Source: Lumbricus rubellus (taxonomy: Eukaryota > Annelida > Clitellata > Crassiclitellata > Lumbricidae). Taken from it: DNA of 64,000 bases. The notes below the pieces were generated by a model. The model made no database searches, had not been told where the DNA came from, and was given only the letters and a program-made list of their open reading frames with translations. Position 1 is the stretch's first letter; each line of letters starts with the position of its first letter. The stretch spans positions 45,526,193 through 45,590,192 of the forward strand of contig OX243815.1 in assembly GCA_945859605.1 (NCBI GenBank), in the 5' to 3' direction. Below, in pieces: positions 1 to 12,503 of this stretch. Both the position numbers and the translations under genes were made by a program.

Positions 1-3000
1 CTCTAGCCGATTGGATCCGAAAGAAGAGATTTCGGAAACTGTAAGATGCAATTTTATCTGCATCTCCAAATTGCTTATTCTTGTGGATGAGGTTCAGCAT
101 TGTCGTCCAATCTGTGGTCTGCGTTGGAACAATGAATTCGTCCATATCCTGCTGGATGACGTATTTTGTTTGGTACATCACCCGGAACAGGCAATCGTTC
201 ATAGCCACAATCTGACCGTGGTAGTGTACGTCTTCATGTTTAAATGGAAGCACAAAACTGTTCAGTTCCACAAGTCCAATTTTGGAATAGTACCAAAGAC
301 AGGATATCAATTCTGGTTTGGGAGACTGCAGGTAAAAAACGAATTTGTCTGCTCCGAGTAATCTATTCATTTCGATGAATTCAATTATTTCCAACGTTGT
401 CATATAGTCTCCGTATATCGGTGGAACGCAGATGGTGAAATTGGACACACTGTTGTCATTATAGAAAAATTTGTTGCTTCCATTTGAAGACAGCCTTTCA
501 AAGTTTCGTCTCCGTGCTATGAGATCTGTGACTGGCAAGTAGTTCTGGGGAGTTTCACAGATATTACTTACCAAGGACACGGCTGAAGGTGGTGATATTG
601 CTACGTTGGTTGGAAGACTACACAGAACCATTGCGGGCATGCGTCTGAAATCACACGTACAAAATTGCAAGAGGTTTAAGTAAGTGAATATTACTTTAAA
701 ACCAACTTGTAATCGTTCATTAAGGTACAGGCATCATGAACTCGAGAAATAAAGAATAGCCTACAACCTCCTACCAGTGAGCGTTCTACACATGTATGCA
801 TGTGCGGAGTTTATCAGGGTTGAGGAGGCTAGGCCCCCCAGGAATGCCCAGATTCAGCTTTTTTACCATGAAAATGGTATCTTTCCCGGGCTTGCCCCCA
901 CCCCAAATCCCAGACTCGAAAAATATTCAAGAGAAAATAACTTTAAAAGAGGCCATCAACTTTTTGGCCGGGAAAAATAGTATGTTTCATGAGATTTCAA
1001 GTCGATGACTAAAAAAGGTCATCCCTTTTTTACGCCGAGAATTTTTTCGGCACCGCTCCTTCTGGTCTAAGTCTCCGTCCCAAACCAAAACCTAAGTTCT
1101 TTAGCCCCCGCCTCCGCCCAAGAACGTAAACCAAATTCCGCCCATGCATGTAATACTATCATAGCCTACTATGTGTGCGTCTTAAATCACAAAATTAGCC
1201 TACACAGAGATTTAAGTAAGAGCGTATTATTTTAAATCTTATTTCTGGCGTTCAGGCATTATTTTAGTTAGGCCTATCTCGATTAACAAAGAATACAACA
1301 TCCTTACGCATCTGACTCCCATCTGGGTGGACCATGCGATCATGGACAGGAGATCAGAGGTAGTTGGATTACTTGACAAAAGGGTAATCTTAGTCGCAAT
1401 TAGGACTTAAGGTTGTTGGCTAATGCAAGTTGGTCTTTATTATTATCATCGGCCTTTGTATTCAGATTCTTTACCTAAGCAGACACCGGAGTGTATCAAA
1501 CAACCAGGCTACTGCCGACTCGATAATTATGATACAGATACAGATTTACCTCTCGGACGTGAGTTTTGCGAAGCGCTGGGAAATTTATAACCTTTACATT
1601 CCTTCCCATTCATTAAATTGTGTGGATTAGGCCAGGCCTTCATACTTTATTTCCCTTGTCTGGCCTTAATATTATAGTCAAGCAATGAGGATTTGACTTT
1701 CGTGTGATAGGCTACACGGTGATTCATAATTATGAAATGCTACTCCGCATATTTTAGTGTAGCCTAACTCCGTCAAATATCAGTTTATGTCAAAGAAATA
1801 TGAATAGAAGATCGAGAACTCATATCTGAACAACAAGAAAGTTTTCAAAGTTTCTGTTCGAAATGTGAAAAGTTCCTGTACGCATGCGCAAAGACGCGTA
1901 CGCTTCTGTTCGACTGATTCATCAATGATGCGCCGATCTATTTCGTCCCATATCTCCACAATTCGACGACGCAACTTGCTGGCAACTTGACATCACAAAT
2001 TCGAGACCTACAGACCTTTTCTTGCATGACACTCCGTCTCTTTTAGTCTACTGGATTTAAATCAGGGCGGTTGGGTGGTCACTGGTCACAAAGTAAGCGG
2101 GATGAAATCAAGTGTTTCAGCTTCCCCCCCCCCGTAACGCAACAGTCTTCCGAGCTCTATGCGAAGGAGCGCTATCCTGATGGAGCATGAAATACTCAGT
2201 AGGCCCTATATAACATTACTAATGTCCGGCAAAAATTCCTACAATCACATATTAGTAGTAGCCTAGCATCTCTGTAATATAATAGCCCATTATCTTTAGC
2301 ACGTGGTTCGAGTAGCCTAAATGGATGTTCGTACGACCTAGTGCAGCAGTGACCACAATGGCACTGCTGAAAGTTGGTCGATTCCGTAAAAGACGATTTG
2401 CTGGAACGTCCCTCTTTCTTGTACCGATGGACGCATCAATGGATCGTTCTGATTCTTATTGGGTGCTGCTAAAGAAAGCAGCTTCTCATCTGCAAATCAG
2501 ATGAAATTGAATTAAGCTTATAGCTTGCAGACTACAATCTCAGTAGCTGACTGGAGCGTTGGAAACTTGTTTGTTTTGTCGACACAACTTGACATCACTG
2601 GCAATTCGTCATTCGCGAAACTCCACCTCTCGCTATCTCCCCACAGGTCTTTCACTCAAAACTGAAAACATTGCTCTTCTCCAAATCCTATCCTGATTGT
2701 CCGATTCTCCTCACATCCCTCGTCATTTCAACTCAAAACATCACCCACCATAGCCGTCTGTCTGCCTGCCTGACTATCCGGGCTTGACCCGCTGCTTATC
2801 TATTTTGTTTTGACTAAGCGCCTGTGAATGAACTGGTTCCCGCGACTTCGCTTTTGTGGGCGCTGTAGAAGTCTCGAGATTACGATTACGATTATAGCTT
2901 TGCATGCAAAATAATTTATATAGCACTTGGGTCGTGTATCAAGCGTAGCCTAATTACTCTGAAATTTCATTAAAATTGATGGTCGCCTACGTCAGCTGTG

Positions 3001-3647
3001 CTAACTCATGTAGGGTAACTTTTTATTATTGAATCACTGTGTTACAGTAGTATACCAGCCTTGTCAAGTAACAGTGTTTACACAACCTTCCCATCGTGTC
3101 TCTGTTGAAACTGGCTGTGGTAAAACAAATAGGCTAATTGTGGTGAGCAGGCGAGCGCATGCTGTTGCGATTGATTTTTTGTGTTTTCAAATTAGATTTC
3201 AAATTGGAATGTGGACCTTTAAATTATCGTTCACTCATGAGGCCGTATACTTAGCCTATTGATGATTTTTCTGCACTCAGGTTGTTTTACACGTTTTGCA
3301 GAACACGAACCAATAATAATTGATCTATTTATTTTCTGCAACAGGTGGATGAGAAAGATCTCTAATTGCTACAATGAAAATGAAGCAGAAGCAATGGATG
3401 CGGCACAATATTGAGAGAAGATTCTCTTGTGGGAGTAAACATTTAATTTAAGGGAGAATAAAGAGAAGACGAAAAACAGGGAAAGGTCTACTACAGACGC
3501 TGTTGGACTGGATGTCGACGGAAGACTGCAGGAAACTGAACGAGAAGGCTCAACATCGAGAAGTCTAGTGGTACCATTGGACGATCGAATATGGTCCTAT
3601 AGGCAGAGAACTTGAAGAAGAAGAAGAAGAAGAAGAAGAAGAAGAAG

Positions 3648-3679
<32 letters not shown>

Positions 3680-6489
3680 TATGCGCTATAGGGGAAGGTT
3701 GCCAAAGATGGACCACGTAAGGATGGGGAAGGTTGCCAAAGATGGACCACGTAAGGATGATCGTCCGTTTTCGCCACAAATTATGAGAAAATGATTATGC
3801 AACACGGTCGTTACATAGACTAGGTGTTGATACACCATTGGATGCAATAAAATGTTCATTTAAATAAATAGAAAGAAAAAAAATTAAAAAATAAAATATT
3901 GCAAAAGTGGTCCATCTTAGGAGCATGGGCGCCAAAGATGGACCATGGGAAAAATGTATTGTTAAAGGCAGACAAACAGTCTTAATTCATCATCCATTTC
4001 TGCTAAAATGAACTTACATTAAACAGTACATATTATGCAATTTTTCAATAAGTAATGAAAAGGGAAAAAATTTAATTGTCATTTTTTTAATGAAAAAACT
4101 CAAAAATACATTAAAAAAATATAAACAAAGAATTTTCCAATTTTTCTCACAGTTTTACAATGTCCACATCACTGTCGATAATAAATTACAAATGCAGGCC
4201 TAGTAGAATATATTTCAGTAAATAATATAAAAAAATATTAAATTGTCCTTTTTAATTTAAAAAAAAAATTAAAAATTATTTTAAAAAATTTAAACAAATT
4301 TTTTCCCTATTTTTTTCACAGTTTAACATTGTCCAAATCACTGTTGATAATAAATTACAAATTGTAGCCTAGTAAAATATATTTCAGTAAATAATAAAAA
4401 GAAAAAATATTAAATTGTCAGTTTTTACTTTAAAAAATAAAATAATAATTTTAAAAAATAGAAACAAAGAATTTTCTAATTTTTCTCACAGTTCAACTTT
4501 GACCACGTCACTGTCTATAATAAATTACAAATAGTTGCCTAACATGGACCACACGTGTTTCATCTTAGGCAACTTGCACACACCCACTTCCAACTCATTT
4601 AACTTTTTATGCAGTTCTGATATTGGATTTTCTGGTATGGTATCTTGTAAAGAATTGAAAAACGTAGTTCATAGACCAATTTCGAACTTTTCAGCAGGTC
4701 TGGCCTCGATTTTGTACTCAATTTATCCCCAAGCCATTATTTTATCAAGCAATGTCAATTAACGTTTTTTCTGTTTTCTCGAAGGTTTTTCTGTGTATCG
4801 GAAGTCTAATCATTTCATTCAATCTATCTTGTGACCTGCTAGATACGACAGCATCACATTACAATACAGTTTCAATCCTTGTGGCCAATCACGGAGTGGT
4901 CCATCTTTGGCGCTGGTCCATCTTTGGCTACCTTCCCCTATGGCCTATATGGGAATGTACGATAAAGCCACCGATAACAGCAAATATTCTGTGGGGTATT
5001 TTTGACCTTGCGAAGGTATTCGATGCGGTCAGGCATCCTGTAATGTCATGCATGATTGATGAATCCTGTGACCCTCTAAAACTTTTGAAACTATGCTATG
5101 AGAGAATTGCAACTTAGATTATCCCACAGCTACTTTGAGATTCGCAATAAGGAAGCAAAGTGTTATAATGCACTGTCAGACGCATGCTTGACTGACTAGC
5201 TATTCGAATTGATTACAATAAAAAATAATTTATTTAAATAAATAGATAAATTAATAAATTCAAATTTGCACATTTTGTTTTCTGCTTAGTCTCTTTCTGT
5301 TTATAGTTACTGTGATAAGTTGCATCCGGTTTGTTTGCGTTAGTGTTACTGCTCAGGTGTGCGTTATTATGTTAGAATGGATATGTTTAATTATATTTCT
5401 CACTCTTAAGTTTAACTGCTTCCTGACTCGCGTTGAAAACATTGGATTTCTGTTGCATGGAGATTTTTACATTTTATTTATTCTAAGATAAACACTACTA
5501 TAGGTTACCATAATGAAGATCATATTCCTTTTGGGCAAGCCTTTATATTCCGAGGAGCTGCACCATATCTTTGTGTTAAATGTCAATTTCAATTATATCT
5601 CTTGATAAACAAATCATTGATTGATTACTTTCCAACTGAGAACCATTTTGTCTTCTATTATAGTTATTGACCAGTTCTTCAATGCTAACTTAGCCAGAAC
5701 GCTACCAGAAAGGCTTCTTCGGACACTATAGGCACTTAAAAACTGTTCTGTTTGGTCGTGCTGGAGTCGGGAGCGCCTCTGAGTAGTTTCCTTGAAGAGG
5801 GGCTATAATAAGTACTTGAATGAATGAATGAATGAATGAATGAATAATTGATGTAGCTGCCTTGTGGCTGTAATATATTTTACTTTTACATCACATTACT
5901 TTTCTATTGCATCATTCTTACATGTACATAAGACGTTTACATTACAATCGGTTTGGCGGCCGCGTATTTCAGATCATTTTGATAAAATGCAGTGAAAGAC
6001 AAGTACTTCCTATTTCCTATGATAGGCGAGCACCTTTTCATGTTTTAGGTAGGCCTAAGGGCCTATGTTAAAATAAAAAAAACACTGTAAGATCTGATTC
6101 ACTGGGGGAAAAATTGCTACCTTCAGAATACAATGCAATACAACTCTATGTGATGCAATGCCATCATGGTGTTTCTGATGCACTACGATAAGGTTGGATA
6201 TTGATTACAATGCCATAAAACTTAACTTCATGCAAAATTATTCAAGACTACCGAGACGATTGCATCTGATTCAAATCTCAATCTGAATATATGATCTATC
6301 GGCTGCCTTCAAAGCCCAGAGGAACACATTACACATACATGTACAATGTACTACGATCAGAGTACAACAGAACAGCGTGGGCGATGAACACCTAAGGACG
6401 AAGGACTTGCTCAAGGTTCCTGACATAATGAGGAAGAGGAGGTAGAGGAGGATGAGGAGGAAGAGGAGGAGGAGGAGGAGGAGGAGGAG

Positions 6490-6521
<32 letters not shown>

Positions 6522-8334
6522 GAAGGAGGAGGAGGAGGAGGAGGAGGAGGAGGAGGAGGAGGAGGAGATGAAGACTCGAACTCTTGTGCTCTGCATCACA
6601 AGTCCAGGGCTCTGACCAATCACGTTTCGTCATGTCAGAAGCTCTAATAAGCGTTTCTTTTTTAAACGGCGCTGTATAAATTTTTGATTTAAAAGACATA
6701 GGGCCTACTCAAGTATATACCGACCTATTGTATTTATCCATTATATCAAGATTCGTAATAGCGACCACCGGCATGACGAGTGGTAGATTGACCATGTCGT
6801 ACCAGAACAGACAGTGCCAGCTTTTCATTGCATGGTCGACCAATTTTCTTGGCAGAGCAGTGAAGATCCGAACCACCGGAAGTGCTTTGGGAAGAACATC
6901 CGGTGCCTGACGATCGTCCAGGTATGCGGAATAGACGAAGGAAGCGTCGGATGAATTCACATCCACCGGCTGAGTATGAAAAGATCATGTTAGACTATGT
7001 ATATACAGTGTTTCTTAGGTAGTGTGCATTTAGTGTAGTAGTTTGTTTAAAACAAACTGCAGCATAGTCCATTAGTACCATTACAGAGCATCGTAATGTA
7101 TCTTTGTCCATTGTGCTGTTTAGGCCACTAATTTGTCTACTGTATTCTTTTTTGCATCCAGGGCTTAAAGTGTGGCAAGACGGTCATGGACGGCGTCCTG
7201 GCACTTATTTCGAATCTCTATGCCGTCCTGCCACTTATTTGGCCAGCACACCTGAAAATGTAAGAGGCGTCCTAGGCACTTCTTTTGGAAAGGTAAGGGG
7301 CGTCCATGCACTTCTTTTTTTTACACTTTTTGCATCGTTGTGTTGTGTTTGGATCAATGGTCGTAGCAAACAATTTATGGTGCCGTAATTGTCTACAGTG
7401 ATATTAGACTAAGGAATGGTCTGGAAAGTGATTACCTAGATAAGGACTTCACAGCTGCTGTCGCATGGACGTATAACCCAGCCAGCGAAATACCGCACAG
7501 GGTTGGTGTTTGACAACGTGTTCAGAGTTTCTGGTCTTTACTGCCTTGTCGAAACTTAGTCAATTATTATAGCTGAGTCATCTTATATGCATCTCTCAAT
7601 GCATGTCGGTCGATCTATGAATGTCTTTGACTATTAAACTATTGATTTCCAATTGTTTTGCTTTATGTTTGGTGTGTATAAGAAGTAGAGTAATAGCTAT
7701 AGTGATCAAAGATACTCTGAATATATCTTTTTATAAATTAAAATTGGTAAAGATACCCTGAAGATATCTCCGGTAGCAACTGTAGATTGTTCAAAAGTTT
7801 GGAATGAATAGAAGTACATAAACTTAGGTCTCAAGTGCAGGATCGAATGCACTGTAGGTGTACTTTTGCCTTAAGTGAAGTGCAAGTACCAAGTAGAACA
7901 GGTCTAACACTTTAACGACCAGCTGCATTGGCTTCCATGGCAAGTTTAGTAGACCTATACTTTACTTTACTTTTAAAAGCAACGTGTCTCAATGGTACGA
8001 CTTTGCGAAAGGTTTCAATTACCTGAAAGTCATTCTCACTCGCTCCTCGCCTGGAAATCTCTGGTCTCACATGTTTGCAGTAGCATGGAATTGCGGACGA
8101 CAAACCTTTGCATAAGTTTCCAACGCCTTGGTGCCTGCTATCTACAGACTTATTGCCGAAATGATCGGCCTGAATCGTAATGTAACCGCCTTGCTGGCTA
8201 AATATGGCGAAAAACGCGATGAATAGCAGTCCAAGAAACAACGCCAGCCAACGGAAAGCCATATTTCTACCCAGGACACACACCTTCGCAGCACGAAAAC
8301 CAGATGCGACAGACTTTCCAATGGAATCATTCAT
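1..8334 (-). CDS. GT92 family glycosyltransferase, copy 1 (3' end beyond window)
   Basis: Partial three-exon gene, exons 8334-8023, 6969-6725 and 644-1, the last open to the window edge. Exon 1 (104 codons) begins MNDSIGKSV and has a hydrophobic segment at about residues 25-45 after a short basic N-terminus, as in a type II Golgi membrane protein. Exon 2 encodes the block PVVRIFTALPRK. Exon 3 encodes the start of the catalytic domain, with QQDMDEFI as the likely metal-binding D-x-D-E motif of glycosyltransferase family 92 (Pfam Glyco_transf_92, formerly DUF23). The splice sites are CAG/GTAATT, AATAG/GTCGGT and TTTCAG/ACGC, and the phases (0, then 2) agree. Known GT92 enzymes include C. elegans GALT-1, a galactosyltransferase acting on fucosylated N-glycan cores; the acceptor here is unknown. 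Exon order and sequence match copy 2 at 13014-16915. The donor GTCGGT of exon 2 is weak but shared by both copies. No stop or frameshift occurs in the visible exon 3. Confidence 0.85.
815..1060. repeat. Diverged member of the GACTAAAAAAGGTCATC repeat family
   Basis: Contains GAGGCTAGGCCCCCCAGGAAT, C-rich runs and GATGACTAAAAAAGGTCATC at about 1003-1023. These are shared with the MITEs at 23778-24128 and 48822-49139. Ends are not resolved. It lies in intron 2 of GT92 copy 1. Confidence 0.5.
3380..3613 (+). mobile_element. 3' end fragment of a LINE with (GAA)n tail
   Basis: The plus strand reads a C-terminal LINE-like tail (DWMSTEDCRKLNEKAQHREVW, ending IGREL and a stop), directly followed by (GAA)n. 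The pattern 'EDxRxLxxxAxxRxxW' near the stop is typical of the end of LINE ORF2. Heavily 5' truncated. It lies in intron 2 of GT92 copy 1. Confidence 0.6.
3612..3677 (+). repeat. (GAA)n microsatellite
   Basis: About 22 uninterrupted GAA units immediately after the LINE fragment's stop codon, probably derived from its 3' tail. Confidence 0.95.
3688..4941. mobile_element. Inverted-repeat element with iterated GATGGACCA boxes, intron 2 of GT92 copy 1
   Basis: The left end ATAGGGGAAGGTTGCCAAAG is mirrored at the right (CTTTGGCTACCTTCCCCTAT). The box GCCAAAGATGGACCA occurs twice in a 34-bp tandem repeat at the left, once inverted and once direct near 3910-3950, and twice inverted near 4895-4925. 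The interior is very AT-rich and holds three tandem copies of about 170 bp. No coding capacity. Confidence 0.7.
4105..4545. repeat. About 170-bp AT-rich tandem repeat, three units
   Basis: TTTCTCACAGTT...CACTG...ATAATAAATTACAAAT blocks recur near 4141, 4312 and 4481. They are spaced about 170 bp, with A/T-run linkers. They lie inside the inverted-repeat element at 3688-4941. Confidence 0.75.
5750..5845 (+). mobile_element. SINE 3'-domain fragment with (TGAA)n tail
   Basis: GGGAGCGCCTCTGAGTAGTT...GAAGAGGGGCTATAATAAG followed by (TGAA)n matches the 3' domain of the tRNA-derived SINE family. Confidence 0.6.
6430..6570 (+). repeat. (GGA)n purine-rich microsatellite
   Basis: Imperfect GGA/GAA units over about 140 bp in intron 2 of GT92 copy 1. 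Long poly-Ser or poly-Leu frames on the opposite strand are artefacts. Confidence 0.95.
6560..6690 (-). mobile_element. tRNA-like SINE remnant with (GGA)n, intron 2 of GT92 copy 1
   Basis: The minus strand reads GGTCAGAGCCCTGGACTTGT...GAGTTCGAGTC, like a tRNA anticodon arm and B box, then enters a purine (GGA)n tract. The equivalent position in GT92 copy 2 (14675-14745) has a B-box-like GTTCGATTC and a similar purine tract, so it predates that duplication. Confidence 0.5.
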
Positions 8335-8640
8335 TTTTAGATTCGTATTGTATTTAATCGTAATTTGAAGATTAGTAAGAGATTATATTTAACAGCTAAG
8401 CTCAGGGCACCAGCGTATTGACGAGCGTTTCGTTAGGTCAGCGGTCTAAAGACGGCAAGACAGTGCTGATCCAATGTCTGCGTCATATCATCAACTGCTG
8501 CAGCGCTTGATGTTGTCAGGACGAAGACGATTACATTTTCTACTGATTTTGCATCTCCTCACAGGTGTCGTTTATAGATCGATCTTAGACGAACTCAGCG
8601 AAAGTGAGGAGATGGGAGTCTATTTCACAGTCAGAAAGAT
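8335..8640 (-). promoter_or_regulatory. Conserved block upstream of GT92 copy 1
   Basis: Shares CTCAGGGCACCAGC, GAGCGTTTCGT, AGGTCAGCG and CCAATGTCTG with 16916-17190 upstream of copy 2. Probable 5' untranslated region and promoter; the transcription start is not determined. Confidence 0.4.
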
Positions 8641-9049
8641 AATTGCTTAACGGGGAATAGGTCTACTACTACTAGGCTATATTTTCGTCGTTTAGGCCCT
8701 ACGTCGATCTGGACTAGTTAGCATGACGTCTAGATAGTTTTGCGTTGCATGCATGCATGTGCTATTTAAGGTACCTGTAAGCACACGTGTGGTGTCACTG
8801 CAGGTGTGGTGGGGTTAGTGTAAAAATTCTCAGTCATAAAGACTTTGGATGGGACTCCTGACATGACGATAACTCAATTTAATTTATGTAAAATATTTTT
8901 ATTTCCATGTATAAATGATTCCTTTCCATATTTGTACTTAAATAATTGCATAAAAATTGCATATATTTAAACTCTTGCCAACGGGTGGATTTATAGCCAA
9001 TGAACCTGCCATCTGGCAAAGAACTGATGATACCAGACTGAGTAGCGGC

Positions 9050-9215
9050 GCCAGAGAGGGTCAGGAGGCTAAGCCCCCTAAAAAGGTCATCCGGTTTTAC
9101 GTGTAAAAATGAAGTATTTTCATGATTAGCCCCTCTAAAAAATTAAAAACGAAATATATCCATGAGAGATTTCGACTAAAAAAAGGTCGTAAGAATTTTT
9201 GGCGGGTGGAAACGG
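9050..9215. repeat. Diverged member of the GACTAAAAAAGGTCATC repeat family
   Basis: GAGGCTAAGCCCCCTAAAAAGGTCAT and, near 9173, CGACTAAAAAAAGGTCGTAA are the same boxes as in the hAT-like MITEs. It is short, without clear terminal repeats. It lies between GT92 copies 1 and 2. Confidence 0.45.
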
Positions 9216-9865
9216 GAAAGAGATGAGACTTCTTAAATCATTTAACGCACAGCACTCTATTCACGAATTTTATTTGTTTAAATTTTTTGTAATCCTCTGT
9301 AGACCTTCAGTCGAATTTTCGGTATAACGTGGTCTCGAGATGAACTGAGAGCCTGTATTTCTCCTTTCAAATCTGAGAGCCCGCGCTTCCAAGTTTCAAT
9401 GTGATTAGCCTATGTGCTTAGATCAATGTATACATATCTGCCATGTATGCATGCATGAACCTTAAGTGCACGTATATATATGTATTGTAAACTTTTATGA
9501 CAATTTGCAAGCGCCTCTTACAGTACTATAGCTATTCAGCGTGAAAGCCCCGAGGAAATAAGAAAGACTTGAAGCATTGAAGGGCTGAAGATGTCCCCCT
9601 GTCTAATCAGATCTTAATAGGAATAGAATAGATAAAGGGAGGGAGGTTATTCCACATAGAAGGATCGACAATGGCAAAGCTGGGTATTGGGCCATGAAAG
9701 TCCTTGCCCGAGGAACTAGGAGATCAAGTCGATAAGCAGACCGATCATCCAGCAGACCGGAGAGTGCGGAGAGGGTTTGTGCACCAAGTCACAAAGGTGT
9801 TTAGGAGCTTGTCTATGTTGAGTATAAACTATGCGTACGCATGCATGCATGCATATATATACATA

Positions 9866-10330
9866 TACTAGCTGAACCCGGCCACGCGTTGCTGTGGCAG
9901 AAAAGACCGTCCTCTGCCTCCAATCCTCCCCCTCTCTCCCCCCTCTCTCCCCCTCTCTCCCCTCCCCCTCTCTCTTCCGCCCTCTCCCCGCCCCCTCCCC
10001 CTTCCCTCCCCTCCCCCTCTTCCCCTCCCCTCCCCCTCTATTCTCCCGCCCCTCTCCCTCTCCCCTCCCCTTCCTCCTCCCACCCCTCCCCCTCCTCCCC
10101 TCCCCCTCCACTCCCCTTACATCCTCCATCTCTCCCCTTCCTCTTCGTCCCGCTCCTTCTTTTCCTTTCCTCCTTCGCACCGTCCCTTTCCGACACGGGG
10201 CGACAGCGACGCGGAACAGAGCGACGCGGAACATCAAAAAGGCCGGAATCGAATGTGTTGAAATGCGCTACATAAACGGAACACGCGCCCAAAGCAAAGC
10301 CTATCTGCGGGCGTAAAACGGTCGAATTTG
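9866..10330 (+). repeat. Repeat with CTAGCTGAACCCGGCCACG terminus and pyrimidine-rich core
   Basis: Starts CTAGCTGAACCCGGCCACG, CGTTGCTGTGGCAGAAAAGA. About 270 bp of CCCCT/CTCCC pyrimidine tract follow, then a GC-rich tail. The start matches, in inverse, the end of 59905-60672 and, more loosely, the start of 20815-21838. Class not identified. Confidence 0.6.
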
Positions 10331-10736
10331 CAGATCTTTTACAAAAGAAATAACTTTCACTTCGATTCGACCGATTGAGAGTTAAAATTCAAACCGTCCA
10401 TAACAAAAAGAAATAACTTTCACTTCGATTCGACCGATTCTGAGTTCAAATTGAAACCGTCCAAATGCATTCGCCAAAAATAGTTCGCGTTTAAAAATGG
10501 CGGTTGCGCAAGGTTCATATAGCGCATATTCAACTCGGAATCGGTCGAATGGAAGTGAAAGTTGTTTTTTTGTTGTAGAAGATTTTGGAAAAAAAGCATT
10601 ATACAAACCTGCGCCTATATTAACGGAACGTTTTGCTGCAATTTTGAAAAGAATCGGTCCAGGACTTACCAAGATCCTTTATGAGGAAGATTCGTGCGAA
10701 CGCCGTTACATTTTTATATATATAGATATAGGCCTA

Positions 10737-10737
<1 letters not shown>

Positions 10738-10778
<41 letters not shown>
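10738..10778 (+). repeat. (TG)n dinucleotide microsatellite
   Basis: About 19 TG units. It lies between GT92 copies 1 and 2. Confidence 0.97.
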
Positions 10779-10779
<1 letters not shown>

Positions 10780-11460
10780 TATTAGCTGTCTTCCTCCCTG
10801 CAGTCTTTCAGGATGATAACCTATATTGAGCGTGTGAAGTCACAAATTCCTCTCTCTTTAATATCTGTCAATGGATCTATTTTAGCTGTGCGGCTTTTGA
10901 TACCACTGAGCAAATCTTCAAAACCGTGGGTATTTAATATCCACGTTTCGAGCATTGTGCACTGTATTGTGCAGTCGCTTACAGCTTACCGACCTTTAAC
11001 ATTTGTGACGCAGCTGAGAAAAAAGTGGGGAGGGAATTCCTTCACGTTCCCTCCCCAGGTCTAAAAGTTGGAAGGGAATTCCCTCCTTTCCCTCCCCGGA
11101 ATTCACGGCACTGCTTCTCGTTAACTTCCACTGCTCTAGTGGCTGGTGAGCAATTCGTCAACTGACGAGGCAGCAAAAATAATGCCTTAATGCCAGCTTA
11201 ATTAATGGATGCATTCATTTCCTTGACCGATACACGTTAACTTGCTTTCAAGTGGAGCTACCTATGATCTCTCCCTGTTGATATTGATGGTAGGCTACGT
11301 GTCCATTCCTTTCCATCGAAATGTGATCCTCCCAATCTGCGTCGTTACAATTATTTCTACGATTCACATTTTATTGTGGCGATGACTGTCATCTGTTACC
11401 AAACTCCGTACAATGTTTGTAGATTTGAATCGAAAATGAAATAGTGTGAATATGTTTTAA

Positions 11461-11750
11461 CCCTTATAGGGTAACCCCTTTTCGGTTACAGTTGTTGGTA
11501 ACCGGGGGGGTAAAAAAATACCCCCAATTTATTTTCGTCAAATCTAGGGAAATGTTTAACCAATTTCGGTCCTATTTAATTTATATGATAGACAAGGACA
11601 TTGTTGAACGTAATGAGTAACAAATCTTGAATTAAAATGATGACTCGTGATTATAAGCGGTCTGATTAGCTCATGACCAACTTCTAGCAGGAACACACGA
11701 CGCTTGTCCAAACGTAGGCCTAATTAATGTGAGTGATCTCGCCATGTTGG
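11461..11750. mobile_element. Truncated copy of the piggyBac-like element
   Basis: Starts after TTAA (11457-11460) with CCCTTATAGGGTAACC and is nearly identical to 33768-34056. Similarity ends abruptly after GCCATGTTGG at 11750, where unrelated sequence with hAT-like ends begins. The right terminus is missing. Confidence 0.8.
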
Positions 11751-11960
11751 TCTAGGTGCTGTGATATCTTTGCGGGCCCTCTTCTGTCGACCACCGATCC
11801 ACCAAACACATTATTATACCATGCACAGGCGTAGGGGACACTCCAGCAGTGGGGGGGGGGGCAAAAATGAGACTTTTGCCCGATTTTTTTATAATCCGGC
11901 CGAAATCGGCGGGTCACTTTTGGCCCGCGGGTCACGGGTTGGGAACCGCTGCTCTAAGTT
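11751..11960. mobile_element. hAT-like transposon end fragment
   Basis: The sequence ends GGGTTGGGAACCGCTG, whose inverse CAGCGGTTCCCAACCC has the form of hAT terminal repeats. It also contains CAGGCGTAGGGG and a G run, like the MITE family at 48822-49139. Boundaries are uncertain and no target duplication was seen. Confidence 0.4.
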
Positions 11961-12214
11961 TTGAATAATTATAACGCCTGAAGATTGTTGAATGTTGAAG
12001 AACTTGAGGACGATGACGTTCGGTGGACGTCGATAAGAGTGATTGAATGGAAACCATGAGCACAATTATATTAATCAGTAATAGAATGATGTAGAATTGA
12101 AAATCATATAAAACGAGCAACACGACTGTACGTGTGACAAGACCTGTAGAAACTATATTGATGCGAACTTCAGTGTCAGGGTAGCGGTCATGATCACCGC
12201 GAGCACAATCAGCA

Positions 12215-12482
12215 CCATTACGATCATCATCATCGTCGTCGTCGTCATTATCATCAACATCATCAACACCATCATCGTCATCATCAATAACATCATCACC
12301 ATCGTCATCATCATCATCAGCATCATCATCAGCATCATCACGATAACTGCCTCATCGACACCATCATAAAATTATCATCATCATCGTCGTCGTCGTCATT
12401 ATCATCAACATCAACATCATCATCATCATCATCATCAACAACATCATCAACATCATCAACATCATCATCATCATAATCATCA
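12215..12482 (+). repeat. (ATC)n trinucleotide microsatellite
   Basis: Interrupted ATC/GTC units over about 265 bp. With 12682-12790 it brackets the LINE fragment 3' of GT92 copy 2. Poly-Met/Ile frames here are artefacts. Confidence 0.95.
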
Positions 12483-12503
12483 TTTCTCTTTCTTTCTCCT
12501 CCG

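Larger units (their letters stand above)
645..6724. other. Intron 2 of GT92 copy 1
   Basis: Six kilobases without exons. Besides the listed repeats (815-1060, 3380-3677, 3688-4941, 5750-5845, 6430-6690), 1061-3379 and 4942-5750 look like unique AT-rich sequence in which nothing could be identified. Small open frames are scattered and show no family motifs. Confidence 0.6.

Noticed and set aside
11..361. Plus-strand 116-codon frame, with similar ones at 13365 (+) and 44349 (-)
   Set aside because: These are antisense shadows of the GT92 catalytic exons.
4752..5117. 121-codon frame containing VVHLWRWSIFGYLPL
   Set aside because: The central part is the terminal inverted repeat of the 3688-4941 element, so the frame crosses an insertion boundary.
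9716..10316. Pro-rich and Gly/Arg-rich frames up to 173 codons
   Set aside because: Low-complexity pyrimidine tract; no family motif and frames open on both strands.
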